A DNA stretch of 64,000 nucleotides. It comes from an uncultured Lachnospiraceae bacterium (lineage in GTDB: Bacteria; Bacillota; Clostridia; Lachnospirales; Lachnospiraceae). The stretch covers positions 57,017-121,016 of the forward strand of contig CANQPJ010000006.1 in NCBI GenBank assembly GCA_947625755.1, given 5' to 3'. Shown here piece by piece: positions 16,271 to 26,373 of the stretch. The notes below the pieces were generated by a model. It made no database searches and had not been told where the DNA came from. It saw nothing but the letters and a program-made list of their open reading frames with translations. A program made the position numbers and the translations under genes. Each line of letters begins with the position of its first letter. The stretch's first letter is position 1.

Positions 16271-19093
16271 CTAATTTTGCCAATTTATATTATGATAGTC
16301 GCTCGAGACAATTGATTTAATTAATTTCTTGTTTAATTCAGTGTTGCTTGAAAAAACTACATCCTTATAATACTTACCTTCAACTATATCTTTCCTAAAA
16401 CTTATAATGTCATAATCATTTTTTTCTTCAAATCTAAAACATATTTCATCATATCTGCCATCTAAAAGCTTACAATAAACCACAATTTTTTTTATTTTTT
16501 TCATAATAGCTTTTATCTTTTCATCTGATAAATCATCTACCGTAATGTCTACATATAATTCACCGATATCCGGTCTATGAACCAAACTGTCAGATAATAT
16601 TTTTTTTATATTATTTTTGTCCTGATTATAAGTGCTTTCTACTTCTTTTAATCCTTTTAACTCATTCACATTTTTATGAATAATTTTTCCTTCAGTATTT
16701 TCCTGATAAGTATTATACAACAATGGACTATAATAATTATCCGATGTTTTTGTAATGCAATTTTTAACATATTTATAAAATATAGGCTCGTTTCCCTTTT
16801 GATATTGTTCATCTTTTACATAATACCTATCAAAAACAATTCTTCCATCCTCTATAGGCTTTGTTATTGTTGCTCTTGCAATTTTGTACTTTCCAAGTCG
16901 CAGCCATAAATATTTTTCATTATTCTTTAATATCTTTTGACTTATCTCTTTAAGATTATCCTTGCAATATTGATTTTTAGTATACATAATTAATTTATAT
17001 TGCCCCTTATTTTTGACTATATCTACCTGATAATCTTTAAGATAGGTTATTTCTAAAAAAGAACTGACAATATTAACCTCTTTCAACTGGAAAAATACAC
17101 TATCCATAAAATTATAATAACAATCTTTTTGCGCCATTTTTATAACAACGTTATTCGATTGATTTTTTTCTCTTCCCAAAGAATAGGGAATATCTAAAGA
17201 ATCCATTTTAGTTTTAATGTCTGTGAAAATATCAATCCACTCTCCTTCTGTATGTTCGCCATATTCTGTATAGTAAAATGATATTGAAGGATTTTTAATT
17301 TCGTTTGGATTAACTTGATGTTTCCCTTTCGGAGATTTTTTATGTATGTCTTCCCATTCTGTTGCTATGTCAAATCCTAATACATTAAATGCTTTTGCAA
17401 ACTTTTTGTGCATCATATTGTATTTGAGCAGTTCAACTATTCGTTCATTTTTAAATCCTCTTTGAATATACAAAGTGCTTCTGTCTTCACTTAAAACACC
17501 TGTAATGCAAAATAAAACCGCATTTTTCATATTAGCATCCTGACAAATATAACACTCTCTCGAAATATTATTATTTTTTAATTTCTTAACTACTTCATCA
17601 CTCAATTTAATTTCTAATACGCCATAATGATATTTTGATAGGTCTTTAATCACATTGCCAATACCATTATCACTATACATGTATTCTATATCATATTTTT
17701 CGTCAGTTATTTGTTTCTGTGAATTCTTTATACTCTTAATATTTTCATATGTAATCCTGACGCTATTAGATAAATCATCCCTAGCTGTTTTCATTCTGTT
17801 ATTTTTGTATTTAACTAAATAAATCTCACAAGGTCTGGAAATAAAACTTTTTGTAAATTCACTAAAGTTTTGATTATCTTTATATAACTTTTCTTCCACA
17901 TATACTTTCCTCGCTATTGAAATACGTATATTTTCATCCTCTTCTTCCATAATATACTTATCATTCGTCAATACTTTTAATCTTTCTTTTAAGATTTTTT
18001 TTGCATCGGCATATTGTTTCGCCGACATATCATCAGGGGCAGATAACAGCAAGTGCTGAACGTCTTCGTCACCAAACATAATCTCTTCTTTATGATTTTC
18101 ATAATATCTATTCACGAAAAATCCGCCCACAGCCACAAATACAGCTATGAGTGCTACACTCATACCTGCTATAATTGCTTTTTTATTAGAACTTTTTTCT
18201 TTTTTCTCTTTCATTTGTGCACTGAATGCCCTCGCCAATTCTTCCATTGACTGATATCGGTCTTTTGGATTAACGGACAAGCCTTGTAATAGGATTTTCT
18301 CAATCTCGCTCTTTATTTTCACTCCTTTTTCAGATGGTTTTTCTATTTCATCATATAGTATTCTGGACAAAGCCTCTTGTGGAGATTGCCCGGTGATACA
18401 ATAATAGATTACCGCGCATACTGCATATACATCTGTCCACGGTCCCAAATTTCCTTCTTTATCATATTGCTCCGGTGGGGCATATCCTCCCGTCAGAATA
18501 ACAGAATAGGATTTTTCGTCTATATTCTCATTATCTTTGGCAGATCCAAAATCTATAAGCCTGAACTTATCATCAGACTGAACCATAATATTATTGGGTC
18601 CTATATCTCTATGAATAACACCGCAATTATGAATTTTCCCTAATGTGTTAATCACGGGTAGAATTTTATTAATACAACTTTCCACAGATATAGGACCATT
18701 TTTACTGATTTTATCTTTAATACTTACTCCATCAATATACTCCATAACAATATAAGCTGTTCCATTGGATTCAAAGTAATCCATTATGTGAACCACTCCA
18801 TCTTCTTTCGAAAAATTGCTTACAATTCGAGCTTCCTGAAGAAATTTTTTCTTTTCTTTTTCAAACTCATCTTTGCCATCATCCCAAGCCAAAACAACGC
18901 TATCCGATTCACTAATATCTCTCTTCATAAAATTTTTTAAGAAAAATTCCTTAATAGCCACTGTCATCCCGATATTTTTATGAATTCCTTTATATGTAAT
19001 CCCAAATCCACCTTCTCCTATTACTTCTTTAAGAACATACCTTCCATCCAAAACTGTTTCAGGCTTCAGCCAGTATTTTTTTGTTTGCTTCAT
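16271..19093 (-). CDS. Receptor-like Ser/Thr protein kinase with SecD-head-like extracytoplasmic repeats
   Basis: 940 residues. Residues 19-290 are a Hanks-type kinase: glycine loop GEGGFG (26-31), catalytic K48 in VAIKEF, HRD near 160 (HRDIGPNNIM), DFG near 180 (LIDFGSAK) and an APPEQ activation-segment end. One transmembrane helix spans about 303-325. The outer 600 residues start with AKKILKERLKVL...IRISI (about 355-400), which resembles the ferredoxin-like P1 head of SecD. A similar pattern recurs near LDIPYSLGREKN and near ELYVDITVDDLS. Family knowledge: such kinases sense envelope signals and phosphorylate cytoplasmic proteins. The SecD-like sensor is my reading and needs a fold search. 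AAAGAGG precedes the ATG. It forms a two-gene unit with the protein at 14895-16253. Confidence 0.82.
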   Translation of the reverse strand: MKQTKKYWLKPETVLDGRYVLKEVIGEGGFGITYKGIHKNIGMTVAIKEFFLKNFMKRDISESDSVVLAWDDGKDEFEKEKKKFLQEARIVSNFSKEDGVVHIMDYFESNGTAYIVMEYIDGVSIKDKISKNGPISVESCINKILPVINTLGKIHNCGVIHRDIGPNNIMVQSDDKFRLIDFGSAKDNENIDEKSYSVILTGGYAPPEQYDKEGNLGPWTDVYAVCAVIYYCITGQSPQEALSRILYDEIEKPSEKGVKIKSEIEKILLQGLSVNPKDRYQSMEELARAFSAQMKEKKEKSSNKKAIIAGMSVALIAVFVAVGGFFVNRYYENHKEEIMFGDEDVQHLLLSAPDDMSAKQYADAKKILKERLKVLTNDKYIMEEEDENIRISIARKVYVEEKLYKDNQNFSEFTKSFISRPCEIYLVKYKNNRMKTARDDLSNSVRITYENIKSIKNSQKQITDEKYDIEYMYSDNGIGNVIKDLSKYHYGVLEIKLSDEVVKKLKNNNISRECYICQDANMKNAVLFCITGVLSEDRSTLYIQRGFKNERIVELLKYNMMHKKFAKAFNVLGFDIATEWEDIHKKSPKGKHQVNPNEIKNPSISFYYTEYGEHTEGEWIDIFTDIKTKMDSLDIPYSLGREKNQSNNVVIKMAQKDCYYNFMDSVFFQLKEVNIVSSFLEITYLKDYQVDIVKNKGQYKLIMYTKNQYCKDNLKEISQKILKNNEKYLWLRLGKYKIARATITKPIEDGRIVFDRYYVKDEQYQKGNEPIFYKYVKNCITKTSDNYYSPLLYNTYQENTEGKIIHKNVNELKGLKEVESTYNQDKNNIKKILSDSLVHRPDIGELYVDITVDDLSDEKIKAIMKKIKKIVVYCKLLDGRYDEICFRFEEKNDYDIISFRKDIVEGKYYKDVVFSSNTELNKKLIKSIVSSDYHNINWQN

Positions 19094-19160
19094 AATAAAA
19101 ATTCCTCTTTTTATTTATTACTTACTTTATAATACACTGTGTCCATTTTTCATCTTATAT

Positions 19161-19189
19161 ATTATAAACTTTATTGCGTTTTTCAACAA
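19161..19189 (-). promoter_or_regulatory. Promoter of the kinase operon
   Basis: TTGTTG at 19189-19184 and TATAAT at 19166-19161 with a 17-bp spacer, about 70 bp before the kinase start codon. Confidence 0.55.
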
Positions 19190-19264
19190 TACTTAATCCA
19201 TGAGAAACAGATATGAAAGCCCACTTTTTCACTTTAAGATAACATTGTTTATGCTATTATTTGG

Positions 19265-19744
19265 TTACATATGCTTTTTACTTTTTTTAAATTTTGTGGT
19301 TATTTTTACTGTACTAGTTTTATCATAATATCCCATAATTGGAGAATAGCGAATTATATATGTTCCTTTTTTCAATTTTAGGAATACCGAAACATTACAA
19401 TACCCTGTAACATCTGAATCACAGTAAAATAAAAAGTTTCCATTTTTGGTAACATAACCTTGGTTCTCTTTTTTAGAAACCATTGTAACTTTGGCTGCCT
19501 TACCATTTTTCTTATAAATAAATGTTCTCATATTAAAACAATCTGTTCTAACGTTTATCTTATATATTCCTTTCTTCTTTATTTTAATCTTAATATAATT
19601 ATCCTCTTCATATAATTTATATTTACCGTTTAAATTTGCCTTTATTGCTGTTCTAAATGTATTTGCCTTTATCGGTATTATATTCATCATTAAACACAAA
19701 GCAATCGCAAAACAAACACACACTCTCGTACATTTTCTTTTCAT
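19265..19744 (-). CDS. Small secreted protein, possible PPC-like beta domain
   Basis: 159 residues. The signal peptide (MKRKCTRVCVCFAIALC, cut near IKANT, residue 28) is followed by alternating hydrophobic and Lys residues that fit a beta-sandwich: KIKIKKKGIYKINV and FLKLKKGTYIIRYSP. These resemble the ends of PPC-type (bacterial pre-peptidase C-terminal) jelly-roll domains, in which similar 'G-x-Y-x-I/L-x-V' strands recur. AAAGGAAG precedes the ATG. It lies upstream of the kinase gene on the same strand with a 171-bp gap holding the kinase promoter. Function is unknown; the domain call is tentative. Confidence 0.6.
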   Translation of the reverse strand: MKRKCTRVCVCFAIALCLMMNIIPIKANTFRTAIKANLNGKYKLYEEDNYIKIKIKKKGIYKINVRTDCFNMRTFIYKKNGKAAKVTMVSKKENQGYVTKNGNFLFYCDSDVTGYCNVSVFLKLKKGTYIIRYSPIMGYYDKTSTVKITTKFKKSKKHM

Positions 19745-19976
19745 AATATTTCTTCCTTTCTACTACCAAAAAATAATTTAATGTTAATTCTTTTACATAT
19801 GCCTAAATTTCATTATCTTAAGAACAATGAAACCTTGCAGTCACAAATATGCCATCTTCTCTGTCACCTCCTTTTGATAATCTTATTATAAACTTCAGAT
19901 TATGCAAATTTGTTTTTGGTATCTAAAATCTTGTTGATATTTAACAATCTGAATAATTTATAATACTGCTTTGCAT
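19745..19976 (-). other. Upstream region of the 159-residue gene with an extra strong ribosome binding site
   Basis: No real gene is seen. On the minus strand AAAGGAGGTGA near 19877-19867 is followed by ATGGCATATTTG and a TGA stop, a four-codon frame. A TATAAT lies just upstream of it but has no good -35 partner. It may be a leader mini-ORF or a decayed gene start. Confidence 0.3.
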
Positions 19977-20041
19977 AAAAAAAGAACTTTAAATTTTACT
20001 TTTGGGAAACACCCATTTGTAAAATTTAAAGTTCTTTTTTC
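19977..20041. terminator. Strong terminator after ribF, end of the infB-ribF operon
   Basis: The arms 19977-19999 and 20019-20040 pair over about 22 bp (AAAGAACTTTAAATTTTAC and its complement), with A- and U-runs at both ends, so it could act in both directions. It begins 8 nt after the ribF stop. Confidence 0.9.
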
Positions 20042-20048
20042 AACCACT

Positions 20049-20960
20049 CTACCCGTTCTTTCCCCTGCACACTTCTATATCCCTTTCAACCTGTGCTTTC
20101 AGCTCTTCCACACTGGCAAATGTGCGTTCAGGTCGCACAAACTCATAAAAATCCACCTGAACTATTTCATCATAAAGATATTTTTCAAAATCTATTATAT
20201 GTGTTTCAATTTTAGTATTTCTGCCATGCTCCACAGTGGGATTTACCCCAATATTACTGATGGAATGAAATCTTTTTCCTGCTACATTGATTACAGTTCG
20301 GTAAACGCCCCTCGGCGGAAGCAGTTTTGTCTCCTCGGGAATAACATTTGCAGTAGGAAATCCCAGTGTCCGTCCCAGTTTCTTCCCCTGCTCTACTTTC
20401 CCGATAACACAATATGGGTGGTCAAGCATTTCATTAACTTCCATCATTTTTCCTTCTAATATTTTTTCTCTAATGGAAGTACTGCTGATGTCTTGGTTAT
20501 GATACTGCTCCTTTTCCACTACAATCAAACGGTAATCATACTTATTCTGGTTTTCTTCCAAAAACTTCACGTCACCGGATGCCTTTGTCCCAAAACGAAA
20601 ATCCGGTCCGCACACTATGGTAGTCGCGCCGATTCTGTCCTTTAGTATTTTTTTTACAAATTCGTCCGGTGTCAATGCCAGAAATTCCCTATTCATTGGC
20701 ATCCTGATATATATATCCATACCTCTGCTGTCACAGAGCATCTGTTTTTCTGCTTCTGTTACGATGGTTTTACCGGCATGAGCATCCAGAAATGCTCTCG
20801 GAGATGTCTCAAATGTGAGCACTACTTTCTGCCTTCCATTGGCATTCTTTTTTATTTCTTCAAATAATTTTTCATGTCCCTTATGTACCCCGTCAAATTT
20901 TCCAATGGTCACTATCGTATTTTTTAACCGGATATTATCATCCATTGAAATGCACTGCAT
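20049..20960 (-). CDS. ribF: Bifunctional riboflavin kinase / FAD synthetase
   Basis: 303 residues. The N-terminal nucleotidylyltransferase domain has TIGKFDGVHKGHEKL, ending in the HxGH-type motif, and ISSTSIREK. The C-terminal flavokinase domain has GKKLGRTLGFPTAN and PPRGVYRT. It converts riboflavin to FMN and then FAD. AGGAG lies 5 nt before the ATG. It follows truB by 53 bp, the usual Firmicutes order, and is closed by a very strong terminator. Confidence 0.95.
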   Translation of the reverse strand: MQCISMDDNIRLKNTIVTIGKFDGVHKGHEKLFEEIKKNANGRQKVVLTFETSPRAFLDAHAGKTIVTEAEKQMLCDSRGMDIYIRMPMNREFLALTPDEFVKKILKDRIGATTIVCGPDFRFGTKASGDVKFLEENQNKYDYRLIVVEKEQYHNQDISSTSIREKILEGKMMEVNEMLDHPYCVIGKVEQGKKLGRTLGFPTANVIPEETKLLPPRGVYRTVINVAGKRFHSISNIGVNPTVEHGRNTKIETHIIDFEKYLYDEIVQVDFYEFVRPERTFASVEELKAQVERDIEVCRGKNG

Positions 20961-21013
20961 ATTCTCTCCTAACTCTCCACCAATGGTTTTATCCCGATAG
21001 GAACTCTCATGTT

Positions 21014-21922
21014 TTATAAAAATATCTTCAAAGGCTTATATATTTGCTTATCCGCATGGAACATATACAACCCGATAAATTTCCCATCATAAGTGTACAC
21101 ACGTACTGTCTGTCCATCCCCATGATTCATTTTAAGGAGTGTATTTCCCGATGTAAAAATATTTCCATTATATACAAGTTTTTCTGCATTTTCAGAAACA
21201 ATACATTTGGAATAAGCATCCAACATTTCATCTATCGGCACTATGTATTTATCCAATGTTCCGGCATCCCTGTACTCCTCAATTTGCGCCAGAGTAATGC
21301 CTTCTTCTGCTTTAAAACGTTCTACCCGGCTTCTCACAAGCTGTTCCATGCATCCGCCTACACCAAGTTTTGCTCCAATATCATGGCATAAAGTTCTAAT
21401 ATATGTTCCCTTGGAACATGTTACATGCATATCTACTCTTGGCAAATCCATATTCGTCACCGTAATGTCTATAATCTTACAATGTCTTGCAGGGCGCTCG
21501 ACCACCTCTCCTCTTCTGGCAAGATGATACAATTTCTCTCCGCCTATCTTTATGGCTGAAAACATTGGAGGTATCTGTTCATAATCTCCAATAAAACTTT
21601 TTACCGCTTCAAAAACTTTTTCTTGCGTCAAACCTTCCAGTTCTTCCTTTGCAGCCTGCTTGATTAGTTTTCCTGTTGTATCCTGCGTGTCGGTCTCGGT
21701 TCCCAATACCAATGTTGCTATGTATGTTTTGTCCTTTTCGGACAAAATATTGCATAACTTTGTTGCCTTTCCCAGACATACCGGAAGAACTCCCACCGCT
21801 GCCGGATCTAAAGTTCCCATGTGTCCTATTTTCTTTTGTTTCAGTATCCCCCGAAGCTTTGCTACTACATCATGTGAGGTATAACCCGGCTCCTTGTATA
21901 CATTTATTACTCCGTTAATCAT
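21014..21922 (-). CDS. truB: tRNA pseudouridine(55) synthase
   Basis: 302 residues with the TruB catalytic motif HMGTLDPAAVGVLPVC (catalytic Asp in LDP), then KTYIATLVLGTETDTQD and CSKGTYIRTLCHDIG. The enzyme makes the T-loop pseudouridine of tRNA and also acts as an RNA chaperone. The C-terminal part fits a PUA domain. It stands between nrnA and ribF, the standard order. Confidence 0.96.
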   Translation of the reverse strand: MINGVINVYKEPGYTSHDVVAKLRGILKQKKIGHMGTLDPAAVGVLPVCLGKATKLCNILSEKDKTYIATLVLGTETDTQDTTGKLIKQAAKEELEGLTQEKVFEAVKSFIGDYEQIPPMFSAIKIGGEKLYHLARRGEVVERPARHCKIIDITVTNMDLPRVDMHVTCSKGTYIRTLCHDIGAKLGVGGCMEQLVRSRVERFKAEEGITLAQIEEYRDAGTLDKYIVPIDEMLDAYSKCIVSENAEKLVYNGNIFTSGNTLLKMNHGDGQTVRVYTYDGKFIGLYMFHADKQIYKPLKIFL

Positions 21923-21996
21923 ATTTCATACCTGTCTTTATATTTGATATTATTATGTCGTCTAAACTAACATAGTATGCCCACTATATTTTCATC

Positions 21997-22941
21997 CTAT
22001 AGTGCCTCTTTTATTTTTTCAACAACACTGTCTATTACTTCTTCCAGATTTCCTTCCATGTCAAATCCTGCTGCACGGGCATGTCCGCCGCCTCCAAATA
22101 ATACGGCAATTTTGCTTACATCTGCGTATTCCTTTGAACGAAGGCTTATTTTATATTTATTTTCATCTAACTGATAAGCAAACATGGCAACTTCCACTCC
22201 GTCAACATTACGAATAGAGGCAACCACTGCGTCTAAATCATTGGTTGTGACACCATATTCATTCATCATTTCTGACGTACAATAACCATAAATACATCGC
22301 CCCTCCAGACAAAGAACAGAATTGCTCTGTATATTGGCAGTAATCATCAACTGGTTATAAGATTTTCTATAAAAGGTATCTTCCAATATTCTATTGACGT
22401 TGATGCCATACTCTATCATTTTTGCGGCAATCCGCATTGTTCTTGCTGTTGTTGTCTGAAATCTGAAAACTCCGGAATCGTGTGCGATTCCCATATACAT
22501 TGGCTCGGCAATGCTTCTGTCAAACAATTCTTCATCCAACAGCTCATATAAAACTTCACTGGCAGAACTCGCTTCAGGCACAATATAATTATAATCGGCA
22601 TATCCTGCGTTACTCTTATGGTGGTCAATGCAGACTGTTTTTTCTGCATTTTCAAAAAAAGGCAGATTAAATCCTAATCTTTCCACACTTGCCGTATCAA
22701 GGGAAAGAAACAAATCAAATTTTGTTCCGTCAAATCCTTCTGTCTCTATTTTGTCCGTATTTTCAATCAATTCAAATTTTTTATCTACGAACTCAAGAAA
22801 CACTCTGACGTCAATATCAGGTCTGTTCTTCTTTAAATAATTATACAATGCCATACAGGAGCCCACACAATCTCCATCCGGTCTTATATGACCGGCAATT
22901 CCTACCGTCTTTGCCTTTCCAATTATCTGGTCAATCGTCAC
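21997..22941 (-). CDS. nrnA: DHH-family nanoRNase / pAp phosphatase
   Basis: 314 residues with DHH-DHHA1 architecture: HIRPDGDCVGS (about 18-28), FLSLDTAS, the DHH triad in VCIDHHKSN, and GGGGHARAAGF at the C-terminal DHHA1 domain. NrnA hydrolyses 2-5-nt RNA and pAp or pGpG-type products. The start is GTG with AGGAGG 7 nt upstream. It follows rbfA by 10 bp. Confidence 0.93.
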   Translation of the reverse strand: MTIDQIIGKAKTVGIAGHIRPDGDCVGSCMALYNYLKKNRPDIDVRVFLEFVDKKFELIENTDKIETEGFDGTKFDLFLSLDTASVERLGFNLPFFENAEKTVCIDHHKSNAGYADYNYIVPEASSASEVLYELLDEELFDRSIAEPMYMGIAHDSGVFRFQTTTARTMRIAAKMIEYGINVNRILEDTFYRKSYNQLMITANIQSNSVLCLEGRCIYGYCTSEMMNEYGVTTNDLDAVVASIRNVDGVEVAMFAYQLDENKYKISLRSKEYADVSKIAVLFGGGGHARAAGFDMEGNLEEVIDSVVEKIKEAL

Positions 22942-22951
22942 AACATTCCTC

Positions 22952-23305
22952 CTACTCGGTTGTATTTAAATCGTCAATCATCTTTGACATCTTCATTCCA
23001 TATTCAATGGATTCGTCTATAATAAATCTGATTTCCGGCGTATTCCGGAGATTTACCGTTCTGGCAAGCTCACGCCGGATAAATCCTGCAGCACTTTTCA
23101 GTCCTGCCATCGTATCTGTTTTTGCCTGCTCATCCCCTAACACACTGATATATGCCTTGCAGGTTTTCAGGTCAGGTGCAACTTCTACTGCGGTAACCGT
23201 AGTCATAATACCGATACGTGGGTCTTTCAACTCACGTATGATATTACTTAATTCTTTTTGCACCTCGCCATTAATTCTTGTATTTTTAATGCTATTCTTT
23301 CTCAT
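22952..23305 (-). CDS. rbfA: Ribosome-binding factor A
   Basis: 117 residues with the KH-type fold pattern: RINGEVQKELSNIIRELKDPRIG, then TAVEVAPDLKTCKAYISVLG and RTVNLRNTPEIRFIIDESIE. RbfA assists maturation of the 16S 5' end of the 30S subunit. It lies 19 bp after infB, the usual order. Confidence 0.96.
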   Translation of the reverse strand: MRKNSIKNTRINGEVQKELSNIIRELKDPRIGIMTTVTAVEVAPDLKTCKAYISVLGDEQAKTDTMAGLKSAAGFIRRELARTVNLRNTPEIRFIIDESIEYGMKMSKMIDDLNTTE

Positions 23306-23324
23306 ATCATAACTCCATATTTTA

Positions 23325-26054
23325 TTATCTAGGCACTTCTACCATGATATAAGCCTCTACCTGATCGCCTTCCGCAATATCATTAAATCCATCAAATACC
23401 AAACCGCACTCATATCCTGCTTTTACTTCTTTGACATCATCTTTGAATCTCTTTAGAGATGCAACAGGTCCTTCAAAAATCTGTGTGCCTTCTCTTGAAA
23501 CTCTGGCAGAACAGCCTCTCTGCATAATACCATCCAGTACATATGAGCCGGCAATGTTTCCAACACCGGAAGCCTTAAATATCTGACGAATCTCTGCATG
23601 ACCGATAATTTTTTCTTCATAAACCGGCTCAAGCATTCCCTTCATTGCACGTTCAATATCTTCAATCGCATTGTAAATTACAGAGTAAAGTCTTAAATCT
23701 ACATTTTCATTATGCGCTGTTGCTTCTGCCTGCGTATCAGGCTTTACATTAAATCCTAAAATCAACGCATTGGATGTGGAAGCAAGAATGACATCAGACT
23801 CATTAATTGCACCAACACCGCCATGAATAACCTTTACCTCTACTTCATCATTTGAAAGTTTCAGCAGGCTCTGTTTTACAGCCTCTACAGAACCCTGAAC
23901 ATCCGCCTTGATAATAACATTCAGTTCTTTCAATTCTCCTGCCTCAATCTGTGAATTAAGGTCATCCAGAGAAATTCTGAATTTATTAGATTCCATAAGT
24001 TTTGCTTTGCTGTCCTCAATAAATGTGTTTGCAAAATCTTTCGCTTCATTGGCTGTCTCTGTAGAAACAAACACTTCGCCTGCATTTGGAACACCGCCAA
24101 GTCCTAAAATCTCAACCGGAGTAGATGGCCCTGCCGTCTTAATACGGTTTCCTTTATCATCTGTCATAGCCCTCACTTTACCGTGGTTTGCACCTGCTGC
24201 AATGTGAGCGCCTATTTTTAATGTACCTTTTTGTACCAATACTGTAGCAACCGGTCCTTTTCCTTTATCAAGTTTTGCCTCAATAACAATACCTCTTGCC
24301 TGACGGTTTGCATTTGCTTTTAACTCTAAAATATCTGCCTGCAAAAGTACCATTTCAAGAAGATCATCAATGCCTTCTCCTGTATGGGCTGAAACCGGAA
24401 CCATCTCCACATTTCCACCCCAGTCAGTCGCTAATAATTCATGTTCAGCAAGTCCCTGCTTAACTCTTTCAATATTAGCGCCCGGTTTATCAATCTTGTT
24501 GATAGCGACAATAATTTCAATTCCTGCCGCCTTTGCATGATTAATTGCCTCAACCGTCTGTGGCATTACACCATCATCTGCTGCAACTACCAGAATTGCA
24601 ATATCCGTGGACTGTGCTCCACGCATACGCATGGATGTAAACGCTTCATGCCCCGGTGTATCAAGAAATGTAATTGTCCGATCTTTCACTTTAACCACAG
24701 ATGCGCCGATATGCTGTGTGATACCGCCTGCTTCCCCTGAAATAACATTGGTCTCCCTGATAGCATCAAGAAGCGATGTCTTACCATGATCAACGTGTCC
24801 CATAACGCAAACAACCGGCGGACGTTTCACCATAAGTGTTTCATCCTCTGCCTCTTCTTTGAGAAGCTCCTCTATCATGTCCACTTTTTCTTCTTTTTCA
24901 CACATGATTTCATATCCCAGTGCAATTTCTTCGGCACTGTCAAAATCCAACTCTGTGTTGACGGTTACCATTTTTCCTTCCAGGAATAATTTTTTCACCA
25001 GCGTGGACGCAGTCATTTTCATTTTCTCTGCCAGTTCACCAATGGTAATGAAATCCGGAACCTGAATAATTTTAATTTCTTCCTTCTTTTCTTCCTTCTT
25101 CTTTGGTTTTTCCAGCATCGGTTTGGAAAAATCGCCTTTTCTGCCATTTTTTCCTCTTCTTAAGCCATCCTCATAATTTTTTCTATTACGCTCCTGCTTA
25201 TCCTGTCGTATTTTATTTTCTCTTGATTTTCTGTTTTTATCCTGAATCGGCTCTGCAGGCGCATCATTTCTTCTAAAATCACGCCTGTCATTTCTTCTGT
25301 CATTACGCCCGTTACCGCGGTCTTTATTAAAGTTTCTGTTATCTCTATCATTATTTCCGTTATTTCGACTGTTATTTCTGTCATTATTTGGGCGTCTGTC
25401 TCTCTGCGGTCTGTTATCCTGCCTTGTGGCAGCCGGTCTCTTATTTTCTTTTACTATCGGCTTTTCTTCTACAGGCTTTTCCTTTTTTTCCGGCTTTGCC
25501 TCTGTTTTTGGCGGGATATTTTTTGTTGCTTCTTTCACAGGTGTTTTCACTTCTTTTACCGGTTCTGTTTTCATTGCCTGTGAAGCAGCTGTTTTTTCTT
25601 CCTGCGGCTTTGCGCTTACTTTTTCTTCCTGTGGCTTTACACCTGTTTTTTCTTCCTGATGTTTAATATTTGCCTTTCCTTCTGAAGAATGTTTGGAATG
25701 ACGGCGGTGTTCTCCATCACTGCTGTGTCTTCGTCTTCTCTTTTCACCGTCTCCATGACTTCTTCTTTCACCGGTTCTGACGATTCCCTTACTTGTGATT
25801 AGCACTCTCGGTTTCGCCTTTTCTTCTTTTTTTTCTTCAGCGTTTTCCGCTGTTTTCTCTGTTTCTTTTTCTGCTTCTTTTTCCTTCTGTTCTTCTTCCT
25901 TTAAAGAAAACTTTTTCTTAATAAATGCAATTTGCTCCTCGTCAATAGAACTCTGAGCTTTCACATCAGTTCCCTTTTCTGCAAGTGCAGTAACGATGTC
26001 TGCACTTTTTATTTCCAATTCTTTGGCTAACTCATGTACTCTCATCTTTGCCAT
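23325..26054 (-). CDS. infB: Translation initiation factor IF-2
   Basis: 909 residues. The N-terminal IF2N domain ([14 protein letters not shown]) is followed by a long low-complexity linker (about 50-330) with PQEEK repeats and an Asn/Arg/Asp-rich block. The second IF2N domain ([13 protein letters not shown]) precedes the G domain with [20 protein letters not shown] and NKIDKP. Domains II, III and C2 (binding initiator tRNA) complete the protein. GGAGG lies 6 nt before the ATG. It is central to the nusA-infB operon. Confidence 0.98.
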   Translation of the reverse strand: MAKMRVHELAKELEIKSADIVTALAEKGTDVKAQSSIDEEQIAFIKKKFSLKEEEQKEKEAEKETEKTAENAEEKKEEKAKPRVLITSKGIVRTGERRSHGDGEKRRRRHSSDGEHRRHSKHSSEGKANIKHQEEKTGVKPQEEKVSAKPQEEKTAASQAMKTEPVKEVKTPVKEATKNIPPKTEAKPEKKEKPVEEKPIVKENKRPAATRQDNRPQRDRRPNNDRNNSRNNGNNDRDNRNFNKDRGNGRNDRRNDRRDFRRNDAPAEPIQDKNRKSRENKIRQDKQERNRKNYEDGLRRGKNGRKGDFSKPMLEKPKKKEEKKEEIKIIQVPDFITIGELAEKMKMTASTLVKKLFLEGKMVTVNTELDFDSAEEIALGYEIMCEKEEKVDMIEELLKEEAEDETLMVKRPPVVCVMGHVDHGKTSLLDAIRETNVISGEAGGITQHIGASVVKVKDRTITFLDTPGHEAFTSMRMRGAQSTDIAILVVAADDGVMPQTVEAINHAKAAGIEIIVAINKIDKPGANIERVKQGLAEHELLATDWGGNVEMVPVSAHTGEGIDDLLEMVLLQADILELKANANRQARGIVIEAKLDKGKGPVATVLVQKGTLKIGAHIAAGANHGKVRAMTDDKGNRIKTAGPSTPVEILGLGGVPNAGEVFVSTETANEAKDFANTFIEDSKAKLMESNKFRISLDDLNSQIEAGELKELNVIIKADVQGSVEAVKQSLLKLSNDEVEVKVIHGGVGAINESDVILASTSNALILGFNVKPDTQAEATAHNENVDLRLYSVIYNAIEDIERAMKGMLEPVYEEKIIGHAEIRQIFKASGVGNIAGSYVLDGIMQRGCSARVSREGTQIFEGPVASLKRFKDDVKEVKAGYECGLVFDGFNDIAEGDQVEAYIMVEVPR

Positions 26055-26067
26055 CTACTACCTCCGT

Positions 26068-26373
26068 TTAATGATTATCCTCTAATAATTTTATGATAGT
26101 TCTACTAAAACCTTCATCCATTATAGCTATCGAAGCGCGTTCTCTATTTCCTGTAGAACTTCCCAATTCCATTTTGCTTCCATAAACATATACCGGAATT
26201 TTGTAATATTTACATTTATTGATAAACAGTTTTTTTGTATTATCCGATGCTTCCTCTGACACCAGCACCAAAAAAGTTTTTCCGGACTTAACAGCTTTTT
26301 CTACTGAAAATTCTCCTGCGACTGTTTTTCCGGCTCTGGTTGCCAGCCCAATCATAGAAAATATCTTATTCAT
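26068..26373 (-). CDS. ylxQ: L7Ae-family RNA-binding protein YlxQ
   Basis: 101 residues with the L7Ae/L30e pattern: MIGLATRAGKTVAGEFSVEKAV, then FLVLVSEEASDNTKKLF and a C-terminal basic helix. Family members bind kink-turns. It overlaps ylxR by 8 bp, so translation is coupled. GGGAG precedes the ATG. Confidence 0.92.
   Translation of the reverse strand: MNKIFSMIGLATRAGKTVAGEFSVEKAVKSGKTFLVLVSEEASDNTKKLFINKCKYYKIPVYVYGSKMELGSSTGNRERASIAIMDEGFSRTIIKLLEDNH

Noticed and set aside
13655..19976. Prophage or integrated element
   Set aside because: No integrase, att-like direct repeats, tRNA target or phage gene was found at the borders; only the composition and synteny break are clear.
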